Made by a program: the position numbers and the translations under genes. This document shows, one piece after another, positions 44,006 to 53,182 of a DNA stretch of 64,000 nucleotides (the first letter of the stretch is position 1; every line of letters starts with the position of its first letter). Under the pieces are notes generated by a model, which made no database searches, had not been told where the DNA came from, and saw only the letters and a list, made by a program, of their open reading frames with translations. Origin of the DNA: Acidobacteriota bacterium (lineage in GTDB: Bacteria; Acidobacteriota; Terriglobia; Acidiferrales; UBA7541); assembly GCA_016201285.1 (NCBI GenBank), contig JACQDE010000070.1:1-64000 (forward strand). The letters are read 5' to 3'.

Positions 44006-46183
44006 TCAACTTGCATCCGCCGCAAAAAACACAAATCCTACCCCCACCGGCAATTTTGCCTCGCACCGGAAGTGCAGCACCGCCGCTTCCACGCGCCGCC
44101 CGTACCGCGGCGCCACCCAGCCGCTTTCCAGCTTCGTTTCCAAGCGCACTCCGGCCGGCGCCGCCGCCCACAGCAGCAGCGGTCCAATGCGCCACGCCGC
44201 GCGGAACTCGAGGCCACTTGCCTCCGGCGCCTCCCGAAGCTTCGGGACGCGCAGATCGCCGGGCGCGCCCGCCATCTCGGGCAATCGCTCCGGCACAATC
44301 CCCGGCGCCAGATGAAAAAACCATTCGACGGTCTGCGAGCCACCGCCGCGCACCGTGTCACAAACCAGCAATTGCTCGCGCTGTCGGTCGAGCGCCAGCC
44401 GCCGCGTCACGCTGGCGCGCCCGCGCCGCCGCCGGTAGCCGGAATGTTCTCCGAGAAAATCCACGCGCTCCAGTCCCGCGCGCCACTGCTTCGCGTCGCT
44501 GCGCGTGTCGTCCACGATGCGGAACAGCAACCCTGGCCAGAAGCGGTTCTGCTCCTCGCCGTTCACGACGGCGGAGTTGTGATACCGCGTTGAGCGGAAC
44601 AGGTTGCGCTCGGCGGCGCTGCCGGAATAAAGGTACGTTCCCGGATCCACCACCACCGGCTTCCCGTCCCAGCAAAACTCGATATTGAGCTGGTCGCAGT
44701 GCGCGTGGTTGGCCCAGCCGTTGATGCCCAGCGGCCCGCAGCGGACGCTTCCGCGCAGCCGCGGCGAGGCAAAGAAAAAGTATCCGGAATGATGGAACGC
44801 CACGCTCTCCGGAGAAACGCTTCCCGGCGAGCTTGCTGGCTCCGGCGCTCGCCCCAGCCGCCACCAGACTTCCTCGCAGCCGTGCACGCCCGCCGGCCAA
44901 TCGCTGCGCCCGAAGAGCGCCCGGCCCACGCTCAGCAGGTGCGCCGCTGCGTCCGCCTCCGCCGCGCAGTACGGCAGCAGCCGCCCGTCGTCCGCGTCGC
45001 CCAGCACCGGCGGCTGTTTGCGCCCGGCCGTGAGCGCGGCAATGAACTCGAACATTTTTTCGAGGCGCGCCGTAAACGGCTTGCCGCAACTTTCGGCGAG
45101 TTGCGCCCACGCTTCCGGCGCCCGCATTTCTCTTTTAGGGTCTTCTGTAGGGGCGGCCTTCAGGCCCGCCCCTGCGCTCCCGATTGTCGTAGGGGGCCGA
45201 GCCCCGAGGCTCCTGCCTCGGGGTAATTCCGCATCGACTCTCGTTAGCAGCAGCGCCCCGCTCAAGAACATCTCCGTCAAGAAAACGTGGTATCCCGACG
45301 AGCCTTCGTGCGCTACCCCATCCTCGCGCACCTGAGCGTTCATCTCCCGGAAAAACTCGCGCCGCGCAAACCGCAGCCAGCGCTGCGCCTCGGGCTTCTC
45401 GCCGAAGAGAACTCCCAGGTGCAGCAGGCCCACCACGCACGCCAGGTAGTGGTTTCCGCGCGCCACCGGGTTCCACTCGCGGTGCGCATAGACGAACCGC
45501 CCGTGCAGGAAGAGCGCGCGCAGAAATTCCTGCCAGAACGGCTCGTCCAGCGTCTCGTCCGCCGCGAAAAACGCCCCGGCGGCAACCCAGTTCACCGCGC
45601 GGATCGCCGCTTCCATCGGCATGGCCCAGTGGATGCCGCGCGGGTACGGGTTTTCCTTGACCCAGTGCGCAATCTGCGCCGCGAATTCCCCGGCGTGCCG
45701 TTGCTCCCGCGTCAGCAGGAACGCTTTGCCGAGCGGCAGCAGGTGATGAAACCGTGCCAGTTCCCACGGCCGCTTCACGTCCGCTCCCGGCGCGGCGCTG
45801 ACGATGCGCAGCTCGCCGGCATTGCGCAACGGCCAGCGGTGGCCGGTCTTCGGGTCCCGGTGCCAGTCGATCGCGGGCCCGCACTCGACGCGCTCGCCAA
45901 AAATCTCGAACTCGTGCCGGTGGATTTCCTTCGCGCGCTCGATCGCCGTCTCCGCCGCGCGCAGGAAGTGGCTGCCGAATTCCGCCGCTTCGAGCGCCCG
46001 CGCCGGGTAGAACGGCTGGAAGCGCGAGCGCAGCCGGTAGCCGGAAAAGCTCGGCAGGTCGCGCTCCAGCGAATCGAGCAGCCGCAGCCGCCCGCGCCGC
46101 CAGATCTCTCCGGCCGTGAACTTCGCCGTGGCCAGCGGCCGGTATCGCGCCTGCGCCAGCAAATAGGAAAGGAGATCGTTCAC
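44006..46183 (-). CDS. Heparinase II/III-family polysaccharide lyase-like protein
   Basis: 725 residues. The N-terminal half is an (alpha/alpha) toroid with W-A-M-P-M-E-A-A-I-R-A-V-N-W and G-N-H-Y-L-A; D-G-V-A-H-E-G-S-S-G-Y-H follows; the C-terminal sheet domain has N-H-A-H-C-D-Q-L-N-I-E and D-P-G-T-Y-L-Y-S-G, the Hepar_II_III signature with catalytic Tyr/His candidates. No signal peptide, so it may act in the cytoplasm or during assembly. Two inserts are repeat-derived: G-A-G-L-K-A-A-P-T-E-D-P (near 45140-45240) and V-P-K-L-R-E-A-P (palindrome CCCGAAGCTTCGGG at 44233-44246). Confidence 0.87.
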   Translation of the reverse strand: MNDLLSYLLAQARYRPLATAKFTAGEIWRRGRLRLLDSLERDLPSFSGYRLRSRFQPFYPARALEAAEFGSHFLRAAETAIERAKEIHRHEFEIFGERVECGPAIDWHRDPKTGHRWPLRNAGELRIVSAAPGADVKRPWELARFHHLLPLGKAFLLTREQRHAGEFAAQIAHWVKENPYPRGIHWAMPMEAAIRAVNWVAAGAFFAADETLDEPFWQEFLRALFLHGRFVYAHREWNPVARGNHYLACVVGLLHLGVLFGEKPEAQRWLRFARREFFREMNAQVREDGVAHEGSSGYHVFLTEMFLSGALLLTRVDAELPRGRSLGARPPTTIGSAGAGLKAAPTEDPKREMRAPEAWAQLAESCGKPFTARLEKMFEFIAALTAGRKQPPVLGDADDGRLLPYCAAEADAAAHLLSVGRALFGRSDWPAGVHGCEEVWWRLGRAPEPASSPGSVSPESVAFHHSGYFFFASPRLRGSVRCGPLGINGWANHAHCDQLNIEFCWDGKPVVVDPGTYLYSGSAAERNLFRSTRYHNSAVVNGEEQNRFWPGLLFRIVDDTRSDAKQWRAGLERVDFLGEHSGYRRRRGRASVTRRLALDRQREQLLVCDTVRGGGSQTVEWFFHLAPGIVPERLPEMAGAPGDLRVPKLREAPEASGLEFRAAWRIGPLLLWAAAPAGVRLETKLESGWVAPRYGRRVEAAVLHFRCEAKLPVGVGFVFFAADAS

Positions 46184-46435
46184 TGTTCCGTCGTTGCTCA
46201 GGTCCCGTCCGTCCCGATCCTGCGGGACGCGCTCACCTGAGCCTCTTCATCTTTCAAATTTCAGATCTCAGATTTCAGATCTCAAATTTCAAATTCTTTG
46301 TCTTTCCTCGTTCTTCTTTGCAAACATCTTTTCCCTGGCCCCTGGTTCCTTCTTTCATCTGTGTTCATCTCTGGTTTCACGTCTGAATCTTCCCACTGGA
46401 CGAATTCCCCGACTTGTAATACATCTCTGACCCGC
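46184..46435. other. Divergent spacer of micro-repeats
   Basis: Made of CAAATTTCAGATCTCAG and CTGTGTTCATCTCTGGTTTC tracts. Promoters of the zinc-ribbon gene and of the heparinase gene should lie here but cannot be picked out. Confidence 0.4.
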
Positions 46436-46738
46436 ATGGCTGCGGAAAACCACATCCCGCGCGTCTGCGCCAAGTGCGGCGGGCAGCTCCAGAACACCGC
46501 CGAGGCCTGCCCGTGGTGCCATACCCCGCTGGGCGGCTCCGTCGGGCCGCAGCGCGTCCGCGTGCGCAAGAAGCGCAGCGTCCTGAAGACCTACTTCGAG
46601 CACGTCCGCCGGCACTGGCTCTATTTCTTTCTGGCCATCCTTGCCGGCCTGGTGGCGGCGTGGCTGCTGCTCAACTTCGTGCAGCGCCCCTCGCGCCAGG
46701 CAAATCCCGCCCCGGCCTCCATCTCGCTCTTCCCGTAG
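46436..46738 (+). CDS. Small zinc-ribbon membrane protein
   Basis: 100 residues. C-A-K-C (12-15) and C-P-W-C (27-30) form a zinc ribbon, then a basic linker and one hydrophobic helix W-L-Y-F-F-L-A-I-L-A-G-L-V-A-A-W-L-L-L, ending in a short tail. A tail-anchored single-pass protein with a cytoplasmic zinc domain. Orientation is opposite to its neighbours. Function unknown. Confidence 0.7.
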   Translation: MAAENHIPRVCAKCGGQLQNTAEACPWCHTPLGGSVGPQRVRVRKKRSVLKTYFEHVRRHWLYFFLAILAGLVAAWLLLNFVQRPSRQANPAPASISLFP

Positions 46739-46804
46739 CGCCGCGCTTTCGCGTCTTTTGCGTCCCGACGTTTTCTGTCGGGACGCGCGGCATTCTTTGC
46801 TGTG

Positions 46805-48277
46805 CTAGCGCGCGCCCGCCGCGTTCGAAATACTTTTTCCGGCTTCTCCTCCGAGCAACGGCGCCACGCGCCCGGCAAACTCGTTGGCGAAAAACTGCAG
46901 CAGCGGCGACACGCGGAAGAGCAGCGGCCGGTAATGCATCGGGCGCGTCAGCCGCAGCGTGCCGATGTGGCGGCCTTCATGCGCCAGCGGAATTGTCAGC
47001 GTCCACGACTGCGCTGCTGCGGCTTCCTCCGTGCCGGCAGCCCAGCGCAGCGCGCTGCGCCCCTCCAGTTCGCACGCCGCCGACGAAAACTCGAGCGCCT
47101 CAATAATGCGCCGTGCCACGCTCCACGCCTCCTCCACCGACGCGGCCACGTGCAGCTCCTCCTCCGCCTTCCGCAGCAAAATCTGATTGCGCAACACGTG
47201 TCGCTGGCTGCGCCATTCGGTGCGCACGTGCGAATCGAGCTCCGCGAACTCCGCGTACTGCATTTGCCGCACCACGATCCACGCCACGATCCCGCACAGC
47301 AGCGCGATCAGCGGCGCGGTGGCCCCCCTGTAGTTCACCAGTAGCAGTGACGCCAGCGCGAACAGCGCCGCCAGACCATAGAGCAGCAGCACCGACGCGC
47401 GCGGGGTCATCCCGATTTTCTGCAACCGGTGGTGCAGGTGCTCCTCGTCCCGCCGGAAGAGCGGCTGCCCGGACAAGAATCGCCGCGCCGTGGTCACACT
47501 CACGTCCAGCAGCGGCAGCCCGAAGATCATCAGCGGGATGGCTACCGTCAGCAGCACCGGGCCTTTCTGTGAGCTGTCGATGGCCAGCGCCGCCAGCACG
47601 ATGCCGATGGTCAGGCTGCCCGAATCACCCAGATAAATCCGCGCCGGATTGAAGTTGTGCGGCAGAAAACCGAAGAGCGCCCCGGCCAGCGCCACCGTGA
47701 TCGCGGTGACAAAGCTCTTTGCCTGCAGCATCGCCAGCAGGAACAGTGTCACCGTGGCGAACAGGCCGACGCCCGCCGCCAGCCCGTCCAGCCCGTCAAT
47801 CAGGTTGAACGCGTTCGAAATCGCCACCAGCCACAGCAGCGTCAGCGGCAGCGACATCCACCCCAGGTGCACCTGCCCTTGCGTGAACGGATTGGTGAGC
47901 ACCTCGACGCGGAAGCCGACGATGTACAGCCCTGCCGCCGCCGCGCACTGCACCAGCAGCTTCTGCCACGGCTTCGCCCCGCGCAAGTCGTCGTAAAGTC
48001 CCATCGCGAAGACCGCGCCCGCCGCGCCCGCCAGCCCCAGCGCCAGCGGCAACTCGGCCATCACGCGCTCCGCCACCTGGTTGTCCCACAGGATCAGCAG
48101 CAGCATCATGATCAGCGCCGTGGCAAACACGCTGATGCCGCCCAGCCGCGGCACGCCGGTCGAATCGCCGTTCTCGCTCCGCATCCAGCCGCGCGCCGTG
48201 GCGATCCGCGCCAGCCACCGCGTCAGCCCGAACGATACAACCGTCGAAAGCAGCAGAAGAAAAAAGTAGGTCCTCAT
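46805..48277 (-). CDS. WecA/MraY-family undecaprenyl-phosphate sugar-1-phosphate transferase with extra C-terminal domain
   Basis: 490 residues. About ten membrane helices with G-L-Y-D-D-L-R-G (93-100), N-A-F-N-L-I-D-G-L-D-G (155-165), G-D-S-G-S (217-221) and H-L-H-H-R-L (280-285), the metal- and substrate-binding motifs of WecA-type initiating transferases. It links the first sugar phosphate to undecaprenyl phosphate. Residues 345-490 are a soluble extension with a helix (R-K-A-E-E-E-L-H-V-A-A-S-V-E-E-A) and a GAF-like sheet (L-T-I-P-L-A-H-E-G-R-H-I-G-T-L-R-L), absent from typical WecA. Confidence 0.9.
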   Translation of the reverse strand: MRTYFFLLLLSTVVSFGLTRWLARIATARGWMRSENGDSTGVPRLGGISVFATALIMMLLLILWDNQVAERVMAELPLALGLAGAAGAVFAMGLYDDLRGAKPWQKLLVQCAAAAGLYIVGFRVEVLTNPFTQGQVHLGWMSLPLTLLWLVAISNAFNLIDGLDGLAAGVGLFATVTLFLLAMLQAKSFVTAITVALAGALFGFLPHNFNPARIYLGDSGSLTIGIVLAALAIDSSQKGPVLLTVAIPLMIFGLPLLDVSVTTARRFLSGQPLFRRDEEHLHHRLQKIGMTPRASVLLLYGLAALFALASLLLVNYRGATAPLIALLCGIVAWIVVRQMQYAEFAELDSHVRTEWRSQRHVLRNQILLRKAEEELHVAASVEEAWSVARRIIEALEFSSAACELEGRSALRWAAGTEEAAAAQSWTLTIPLAHEGRHIGTLRLTRPMHYRPLLFRVSPLLQFFANEFAGRVAPLLGGEAGKSISNAAGAR

Positions 48278-48326
48278 CGTCGCCCCTCAGTTCTGAAAGG
48301 AAGAGCTCCAACCATGCTGCAATGTT

Positions 48327-49631
48327 TCAACTTTCTGATTTCTGATTTCTGATTTCTGATTTTCTCCTCACGCGCCACTCGCCTGCTCCGAGCGGAGCCG
48401 AGGGGTCACTCGCCACTTCTGCTCTTACCCTCTCCAACAACTCCAGATACCGTGCCGCCAGCGACTCCCGCCGGAACTCCCGCCGCACAAACTCGCGCCC
48501 GTTTTCGCCGAGCTGCCTGGCCAGCGCCGGTTCACCCTGCAAGCGGCGGATGGCCGCCGCAAGTTGCTCCGCGCTTTCCGGCTGGATGACGAGCCCCGCG
48601 CACGCCCGCTCCAGCAGCGCCCGTGCTTCGCCGTCCACGCCCAGAATAATCGGCCGCCCCACGGCCATGATCTCCAGCATCTTCGACGGCACTACCGTCA
48701 GAAACACGTCGGTGCGCCGCAGCAGCACCGCACAGGCGTCCGACTCGGCAATCCACCGCGGCACTTCGTCGCGCGGGCGCTCGCCGGCAAAGTGTACGTT
48801 CGTCAACCCCAGCTCTTTCGTGCGCGCTTCGAGCGCCTCGCGTCGCGCGCCCTCGCCCACGATGCGGAACTCGATGCGCGCGTCGCCGCGCAGCAGCTTT
48901 GCCGCTTCCAGCAGCGTCTCGAGCTTGTGCGCCATCCCCAGCGTGCCGATGTACGTCACCACGAACTGCCCATCCGTGCACCGCGCCGCCGCCGGCTCCA
49001 GGAACGCCGCATCCACGCCGTTCGGGATCACGCTCACCTGCGCTGCCGGCACTCCGTCCGCCACAATCGCCGCGCGCTGCGCTTCCGTAATCGTCACCAC
49101 GTGGCTCGCGCGCCGGTAGAGCCCGCACGCCAGCCGCTCCAGGCCGGTCACCAGCGGCGAGCTGTGCCGCGACGCGCCTACCGCCACCAGCGATTCCGGC
49201 CACAGGTCGCGCACCTCCATCACCATCGGACAGCGAAACCTCCGCGCCAGCAGGTGTCCCGCCACCGCGCACAGCAGTTGCGGTGACGTCGCCACGACCA
49301 CGTCCGGCCGCCGGATGCGCAGCGACCCCACGAGCGCCGCCGACGCCATGAACGACGCGTAGTTCAGCGAGCGCCGGATCTTGCCGCGGTTCGCCGCCGG
49401 AAAAATCCACGTGCGATGCACGTCGTAGCCGTCCACGCGCTCGCGCAGGAAGCCGCGGCGGAACGCGCGGCGGTAATCGGGATGGATTTTCCCCGTGGGA
49501 TGATGCGGGAAGCCGGTGAGCACGTGGACTTCGTGCCCCGCGCGCGCCCATTCGCGCGAAAGTCCCGCCACTCGCCCCGCCGGCGCGCCCATCTCCGGCG
49601 GAAAATAGTGCGATACGTACAGAATTTTCAT
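48327..49631 (-). CDS. Glycosyltransferase family 4 (WcaI-like)
   Basis: 434 residues. It opens M-K-I-L-Y-V-S-H-Y-F-P-P-E-M-G-A-P-A-G-R, typical of WcaI/WbuB-type GT4, then L-T-G-F-P-H-H-P. The donor-site half has V-T-Y-I-G-T-L-G-M-A-H, V-G-E-G-A-R-R and V-V-P-S-K-M-L-E-I-M-A-V-G-R-P-I-I. It probably adds an early sugar of the repeat unit. The C-terminus (R-R-K-S-E-I-R-N-Q-K-S-E-S) is the translation of a TCTGATTTCTGATTTC micro-repeat, so the native end is likely shorter. Confidence 0.9.
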   Translation of the reverse strand: MKILYVSHYFPPEMGAPAGRVAGLSREWARAGHEVHVLTGFPHHPTGKIHPDYRRAFRRGFLRERVDGYDVHRTWIFPAANRGKIRRSLNYASFMASAALVGSLRIRRPDVVVATSPQLLCAVAGHLLARRFRCPMVMEVRDLWPESLVAVGASRHSSPLVTGLERLACGLYRRASHVVTITEAQRAAIVADGVPAAQVSVIPNGVDAAFLEPAAARCTDGQFVVTYIGTLGMAHKLETLLEAAKLLRGDARIEFRIVGEGARREALEARTKELGLTNVHFAGERPRDEVPRWIAESDACAVLLRRTDVFLTVVPSKMLEIMAVGRPIILGVDGEARALLERACAGLVIQPESAEQLAAAIRRLQGEPALARQLGENGREFVRREFRRESLAARYLELLERVRAEVASDPSAPLGAGEWRVRRKSEIRNQKSES

Positions 49632-49821
49632 TGGGTTGATTTCAGATCCCTGTTACTGGAAAGCGCTTGTTCTTATCTGCTCTGCAGGGACGCAGCGTGC
49701 TGCGCCCGTGGGTAGCGCCGGCATCCTGCCGGTTCATTCAACTTTCGAACTTCCCGGCTTTTGATTTCTGAATTCTGATTTCCAACCTTTAACCCTTCAA
49801 CGTTCAACTTTTAACTTTCCT
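49632..49821. repeat. Repeat spacer
   Basis: GTAGCGCCGGCATCCTGCCGGTTC at 49712 is a palindromic unit of the GTAGCGCCGGC family; the rest is 'tttaacccttcaacgttcaacttttaac' type micro-repeat. No gene. Confidence 0.5.
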
Positions 49822-51690
49822 TTACGCGTACTGCCTCGCCCATTCCTCCAGCACCAGCAATCCCCACAGGTGCAGCGAATAATCTCGCCGCCCGCTGCGG
49901 AAATCCTCGCGCAACCGCGTCACCGCTTCCGGCCGGAACCACCCGCGCCGCCGCACCGTTTCCTCTGACAAATACTGGTCCATCAATGGCGCCAGCTCGC
50001 GTTGCAGCCACATCCCCAGCGGTGGGTTCAGCCCCAGCTTGGGCCGTTCGAGGATTTCCGCCGGCAACAGCGGCCGCACCGCCTCGCGCAGCAAATACTT
50101 CGTGTGCCGCCCGCGCAGCTTCAGCTCCGCCGGAAGCCGCATCGAGAACTCCACCAGCCGGTGATCGGTGAACGGCAGCCGCAGCTCGAGCGCGTGCGCC
50201 ATGCTCATGCGGTCGCCGTACTCGAGCAGGTTGTAGGGCAGAAACGTGTGCAGGTCCACGTAGCCCACCTGGTCGAGCGGCGCGCAGTGCGCCACGCGTG
50301 CGAAGTGTTCGTCGAGTACCTGTGCCGAATCGTAGTCGCCCACCGCCGCGCGGAATTCGCCGGTGTAAAGCTCGCGGCGCATCGTCGGCGAAAAGTAACT
50401 CACCCACGACGCATACGCCTGCTGCCAGTGGTCGCCCGCGGTGGTCAGAAATTCCCGCGCCCGCCGCCGCGCGTGAAACCCGTCGGAGCTTTCTGAAATA
50501 CGGTCGGCCAGCGCCGCCACTGCGCGCCGCGCCGCCCGCGGGAAGAGGTCCAGATAGCGGCGCAACCGCACGCCGTGATAGCGCGGGTAGCCGAGAAAGA
50601 CTTCGTCGCCTGCGTCTCCGGCCAGCGCCACCGTCACGTGCCGCCGCGTCAGCTCCGCAAGCTGGTAGATCAGCAGCGCCGTCGGATTTCCGAACGGCTC
50701 ATCGAAGTGCGCCACCATCGCCGGCATCAGCTCCGCGCACTTCGGATGGATTTCCAGCTCCTTGTGCTCGGTGTTGTAGCGCCGCGAAACCCGCCGCGCG
50801 TACTCGATCTCGGTGTAATGTTCCGCGCCGACGCCGAATCCCAGGCTGAACGAGCGCACCGTGTTCGCGCTGGCCCGCGCCATCAGCGCCACGATGCTTG
50901 AGGAATCGATGCCGCCGCTGAGAAACGCCCCCAGCGGCACGTCGCTCTCGAGGCGCAGCCGCACTGCCTGGTCGAGTTGCGCGCGCAATTCCTCCTCGAG
51001 TTGCGCCGCGGGCGCATCCCCCGGTTCAGGAATCGCGTCCCAGTAGCGCTCGATTCGCGCGCTGCCGTTCTTCCACTCGAGCCAGTGCGCCGGCGGCAGA
51101 TCGGAGATGCCTTCAAAGATCGTCTGCGGCGCGGGGACGTAGAGGTACGTCAGGAAATCGTCCACCGCCGCCGCGTTCAGCCGCCGCGGCACGTCGGGAT
51201 GCGCGAGCAGCGCCTTGATCTCCGACGCAAACAGCAGCCGCCCGCCGCGCACGCAGTAGTAGAGCGGCTTCACGCCCAGACGGTCACGAGCAAGGAACAG
51301 CGCGCGCTGCTCCGCGTCCCACACCGCGAACGCGAACATCCCGCGAAACTTTTCCAGCGCCGCCGCCCCGCCGCGCCGCGCGAACATTTCAAGCAGCGCT
51401 TCGGTATCCGACCGCGTGCGGAAGCGCGCGCCCTCGGCTTCCAGTTCCTGCCGCAGCGCCCGGAAGTTGTAGATTTCTCCGTTGAAGACGATGGTGTAGC
51501 GCCCGTCGGCCGTGGTCATCGGCTGCGCACCGCCGGGCACATCAATGATCGCCAGCCGCCGGTGGCCGAAGCTCACCTCCGGCGAAGAAAAATATCCCTC
51601 GCCGTCCGGCCCGCGATGCGCCAGCCGCGCCGTCATCCGCCGCAGGATTCCGTCCTCCATCCCCGGCGCCGCCCCTGTGATCCCGCACAT
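49822..51690 (-). CDS. Asparagine synthase-like glutamine amidotransferase (1)
   Basis: 622 residues. M-C-G-I-T-G makes Cys2 the glutaminase nucleophile; R-G-P-D-G and F-N-G-E-I-Y-N complete the class II amidotransferase half. S-G-G-I-D-S-S (258-264) is the PP-loop of the synthetase half. In polysaccharide islands such proteins are thought to amidate sugar carboxyls, for example uronates, rather than make free asparagine; UDP-glucuronate is made nearby. The start codon lies ten bases after a 9-bp hairpin, with no Shine-Dalgarno. Confidence 0.9.
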   Translation of the reverse strand: MCGITGAAPGMEDGILRRMTARLAHRGPDGEGYFSSPEVSFGHRRLAIIDVPGGAQPMTTADGRYTIVFNGEIYNFRALRQELEAEGARFRTRSDTEALLEMFARRGGAAALEKFRGMFAFAVWDAEQRALFLARDRLGVKPLYYCVRGGRLLFASEIKALLAHPDVPRRLNAAAVDDFLTYLYVPAPQTIFEGISDLPPAHWLEWKNGSARIERYWDAIPEPGDAPAAQLEEELRAQLDQAVRLRLESDVPLGAFLSGGIDSSSIVALMARASANTVRSFSLGFGVGAEHYTEIEYARRVSRRYNTEHKELEIHPKCAELMPAMVAHFDEPFGNPTALLIYQLAELTRRHVTVALAGDAGDEVFLGYPRYHGVRLRRYLDLFPRAARRAVAALADRISESSDGFHARRRAREFLTTAGDHWQQAYASWVSYFSPTMRRELYTGEFRAAVGDYDSAQVLDEHFARVAHCAPLDQVGYVDLHTFLPYNLLEYGDRMSMAHALELRLPFTDHRLVEFSMRLPAELKLRGRHTKYLLREAVRPLLPAEILERPKLGLNPPLGMWLQRELAPLMDQYLSEETVRRRGWFRPEAVTRLREDFRSGRRDYSLHLWGLLVLEEWARQYA

Positions 51691-51721
51691 TGTTTTTGTG
51701 GCGCAGGCTTTCAGCCTGCGC
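51691..51721 (-). promoter_or_regulatory. Hairpin leader of amidotransferase 1
   Basis: Read on the minus strand: stem GCGCAGGCT-GAA-AGCCTGCGC (51721-51701), then CACAAAAACA and the ATG. The last 20 bases of this junction, ACAAAAACAATGTGCGGGAT, are identical at the second amidotransferase start (55084). Origin appears to be a dispersed repeat. Confidence 0.5.
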
Positions 51722-51831
51722 GGCAACCAATTCTCCGTAGCGCCGGCCCTTCAACCTTTCAACGTTCCAATCTGCCAACCTTCAAACCTTCACACTTTCA
51801 AACCTTCAAATCCCGAAGCGTCGGGACTGCT

Positions 51832-52980
51832 TCACCCTGCCATCCTCCGCCACAAATCGAGCAGCCGCCCCACATGGTCCTCCCACAAAAACTGCCCCAC
51901 GCGCTCGCGTCCGCGCGCCGCCAGCGTCTGCCGCGCTGCGGCGTCGCGCATCAATCCGCGCAGCGTCACCGCCAGCGCCGCGGCGTCGAGCACCGGAAAA
52001 TAGGCGGCTGCATCGCCGCAGATTTCCCGGTGTACAGGAATGTCCGACGCGACAATCGGCAGCCCGCTCGCCATCGCCTCCACCAGCGGATGCCCGAACG
52101 ACTCGCACAGCGACGGAAACACGAACACGTCCGCCTCGCGGTACAGCGCCCAGGTTTCGTCGTAACTGAGCACGCCGGCGAGCCGCGCCACGCCTTCCAG
52201 CCGCCCGAGCATCTCGCGCTCGGCCTCGGGCATCGGCGTGTGCTGGCCATTGCGCAGCGCCGCATCGAGCGTCATCACCAGCTCGAACTCCGTTTCACCG
52301 CGCAATTCCTCGCACAAGAGTTCCGCTGCCCGCAGCAGTGTCGCCAGGTTTTTGTGGTCGGCGTAGTGCGACACCCACAGCACTCGAAAACCCCCCGCCG
52401 CCGCGCGCCCGCCTTGGCGGGTCACGCGCTCCCGCGGCACCCCGTAGGGGTTCACCACCGCGCGTTTCGGATCGAGAGGCACGAACCGCTGGAGGTCGTC
52501 GCGCATCGCCGCCGTCGGCGTCATCAGGCAGTCCGCCGCGCCCACCGACCGCGCCACCAGCCACCGCCGCAGCGCGATCTCCGCGCGAAACGCCGCCGGC
52601 TTCTGCGGCAGCACGTGGTTCAGATACTCCCGCGAAAAATAGATCGGGATGCGCACCAGCAGCACCTGCGGGCACGGGCACGCCAGCATGGCGAAGTTCG
52701 CCGAGGAAAACAGCACGTCCGGCCGCTCGCGCCGCGCAATCCCGCGCAGCGTCACCTGCTCCCACCACCACCGCGCCGCATACGTTCCGCCTGCCGCTCC
52801 GCTCGCCATCACGTGCACCCGCGCGTTGCCGCCGGGCATCTCCGCGGCCCGCTCCGTCGGCACGATAAACAGGAACTCTTCGCCGGACGCGGCCTGTTCC
52901 GCGAGGCTGCGCGCCAGGTTGCGCGCGTACGTCGCCGCGCCGCCCAGCTTCGCGCTCACCGCATTGATCAGCACTTTCAC
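51832..52980 (-). CDS. Glycosyltransferase family 4
   Basis: 382 residues from the GTG at 52980. N-terminus V-L-I-N-A-V-S-A-K-L-G-G-A-A-T-Y-A-R-N-L; donor half with F-R-V-L-W-V-S-H-Y-A-D-H-K-N-L, then D-V-F-V-F-P-S-L-C-E-S-F-G-H-P-L-V-E-A-M-A-S-G-L-P-I-V (the E-x7-E motif). A GT-B retaining enzyme of the exopolysaccharide pathway; sugar unknown. The frame runs open upstream for about 400 bases, but only repeats are encoded there; a weak AAGAG precedes the GTG. Confidence 0.88.
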   Translation of the reverse strand: MKVLINAVSAKLGGAATYARNLARSLAEQAASGEEFLFIVPTERAAEMPGGNARVHVMASGAAGGTYAARWWWEQVTLRGIARRERPDVLFSSANFAMLACPCPQVLLVRIPIYFSREYLNHVLPQKPAAFRAEIALRRWLVARSVGAADCLMTPTAAMRDDLQRFVPLDPKRAVVNPYGVPRERVTRQGGRAAAGGFRVLWVSHYADHKNLATLLRAAELLCEELRGETEFELVMTLDAALRNGQHTPMPEAEREMLGRLEGVARLAGVLSYDETWALYREADVFVFPSLCESFGHPLVEAMASGLPIVASDIPVHREICGDAAAYFPVLDAAALAVTLRGLMRDAAARQTLAARGRERVGQFLWEDHVGRLLDLWRRMAG

Positions 52981-53182
52981 TGCGCTCTTGTAGGACAGTC
53001 CCGATCCCGAAGCTTCGGGACTCGGAATCAGCCTGTCCAGCAAAACATGTCCGCTCAGTCCTGCGGCCCCTGCGCCGCCATTCTGAGCGAAGCGAAGAAT
53101 CCCTCTTCGGTTTTCTCTGCGCTTCTCTGTGTACTCTGCGTCTCTGCGTTGAATCTTTTGTTTTTGTCTTTTCGATTTTCGG
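52981..53182. repeat. Repeat spacer
   Basis: CCCGAAGCTTCGGG at 53006-53019, a CATTCTGAGCGAAGCGAAGAATCCC unit at 53082-53106, and 'ctctgcgcttctctgtgtactctgcgtctctgcg'. No gene. Confidence 0.55.
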
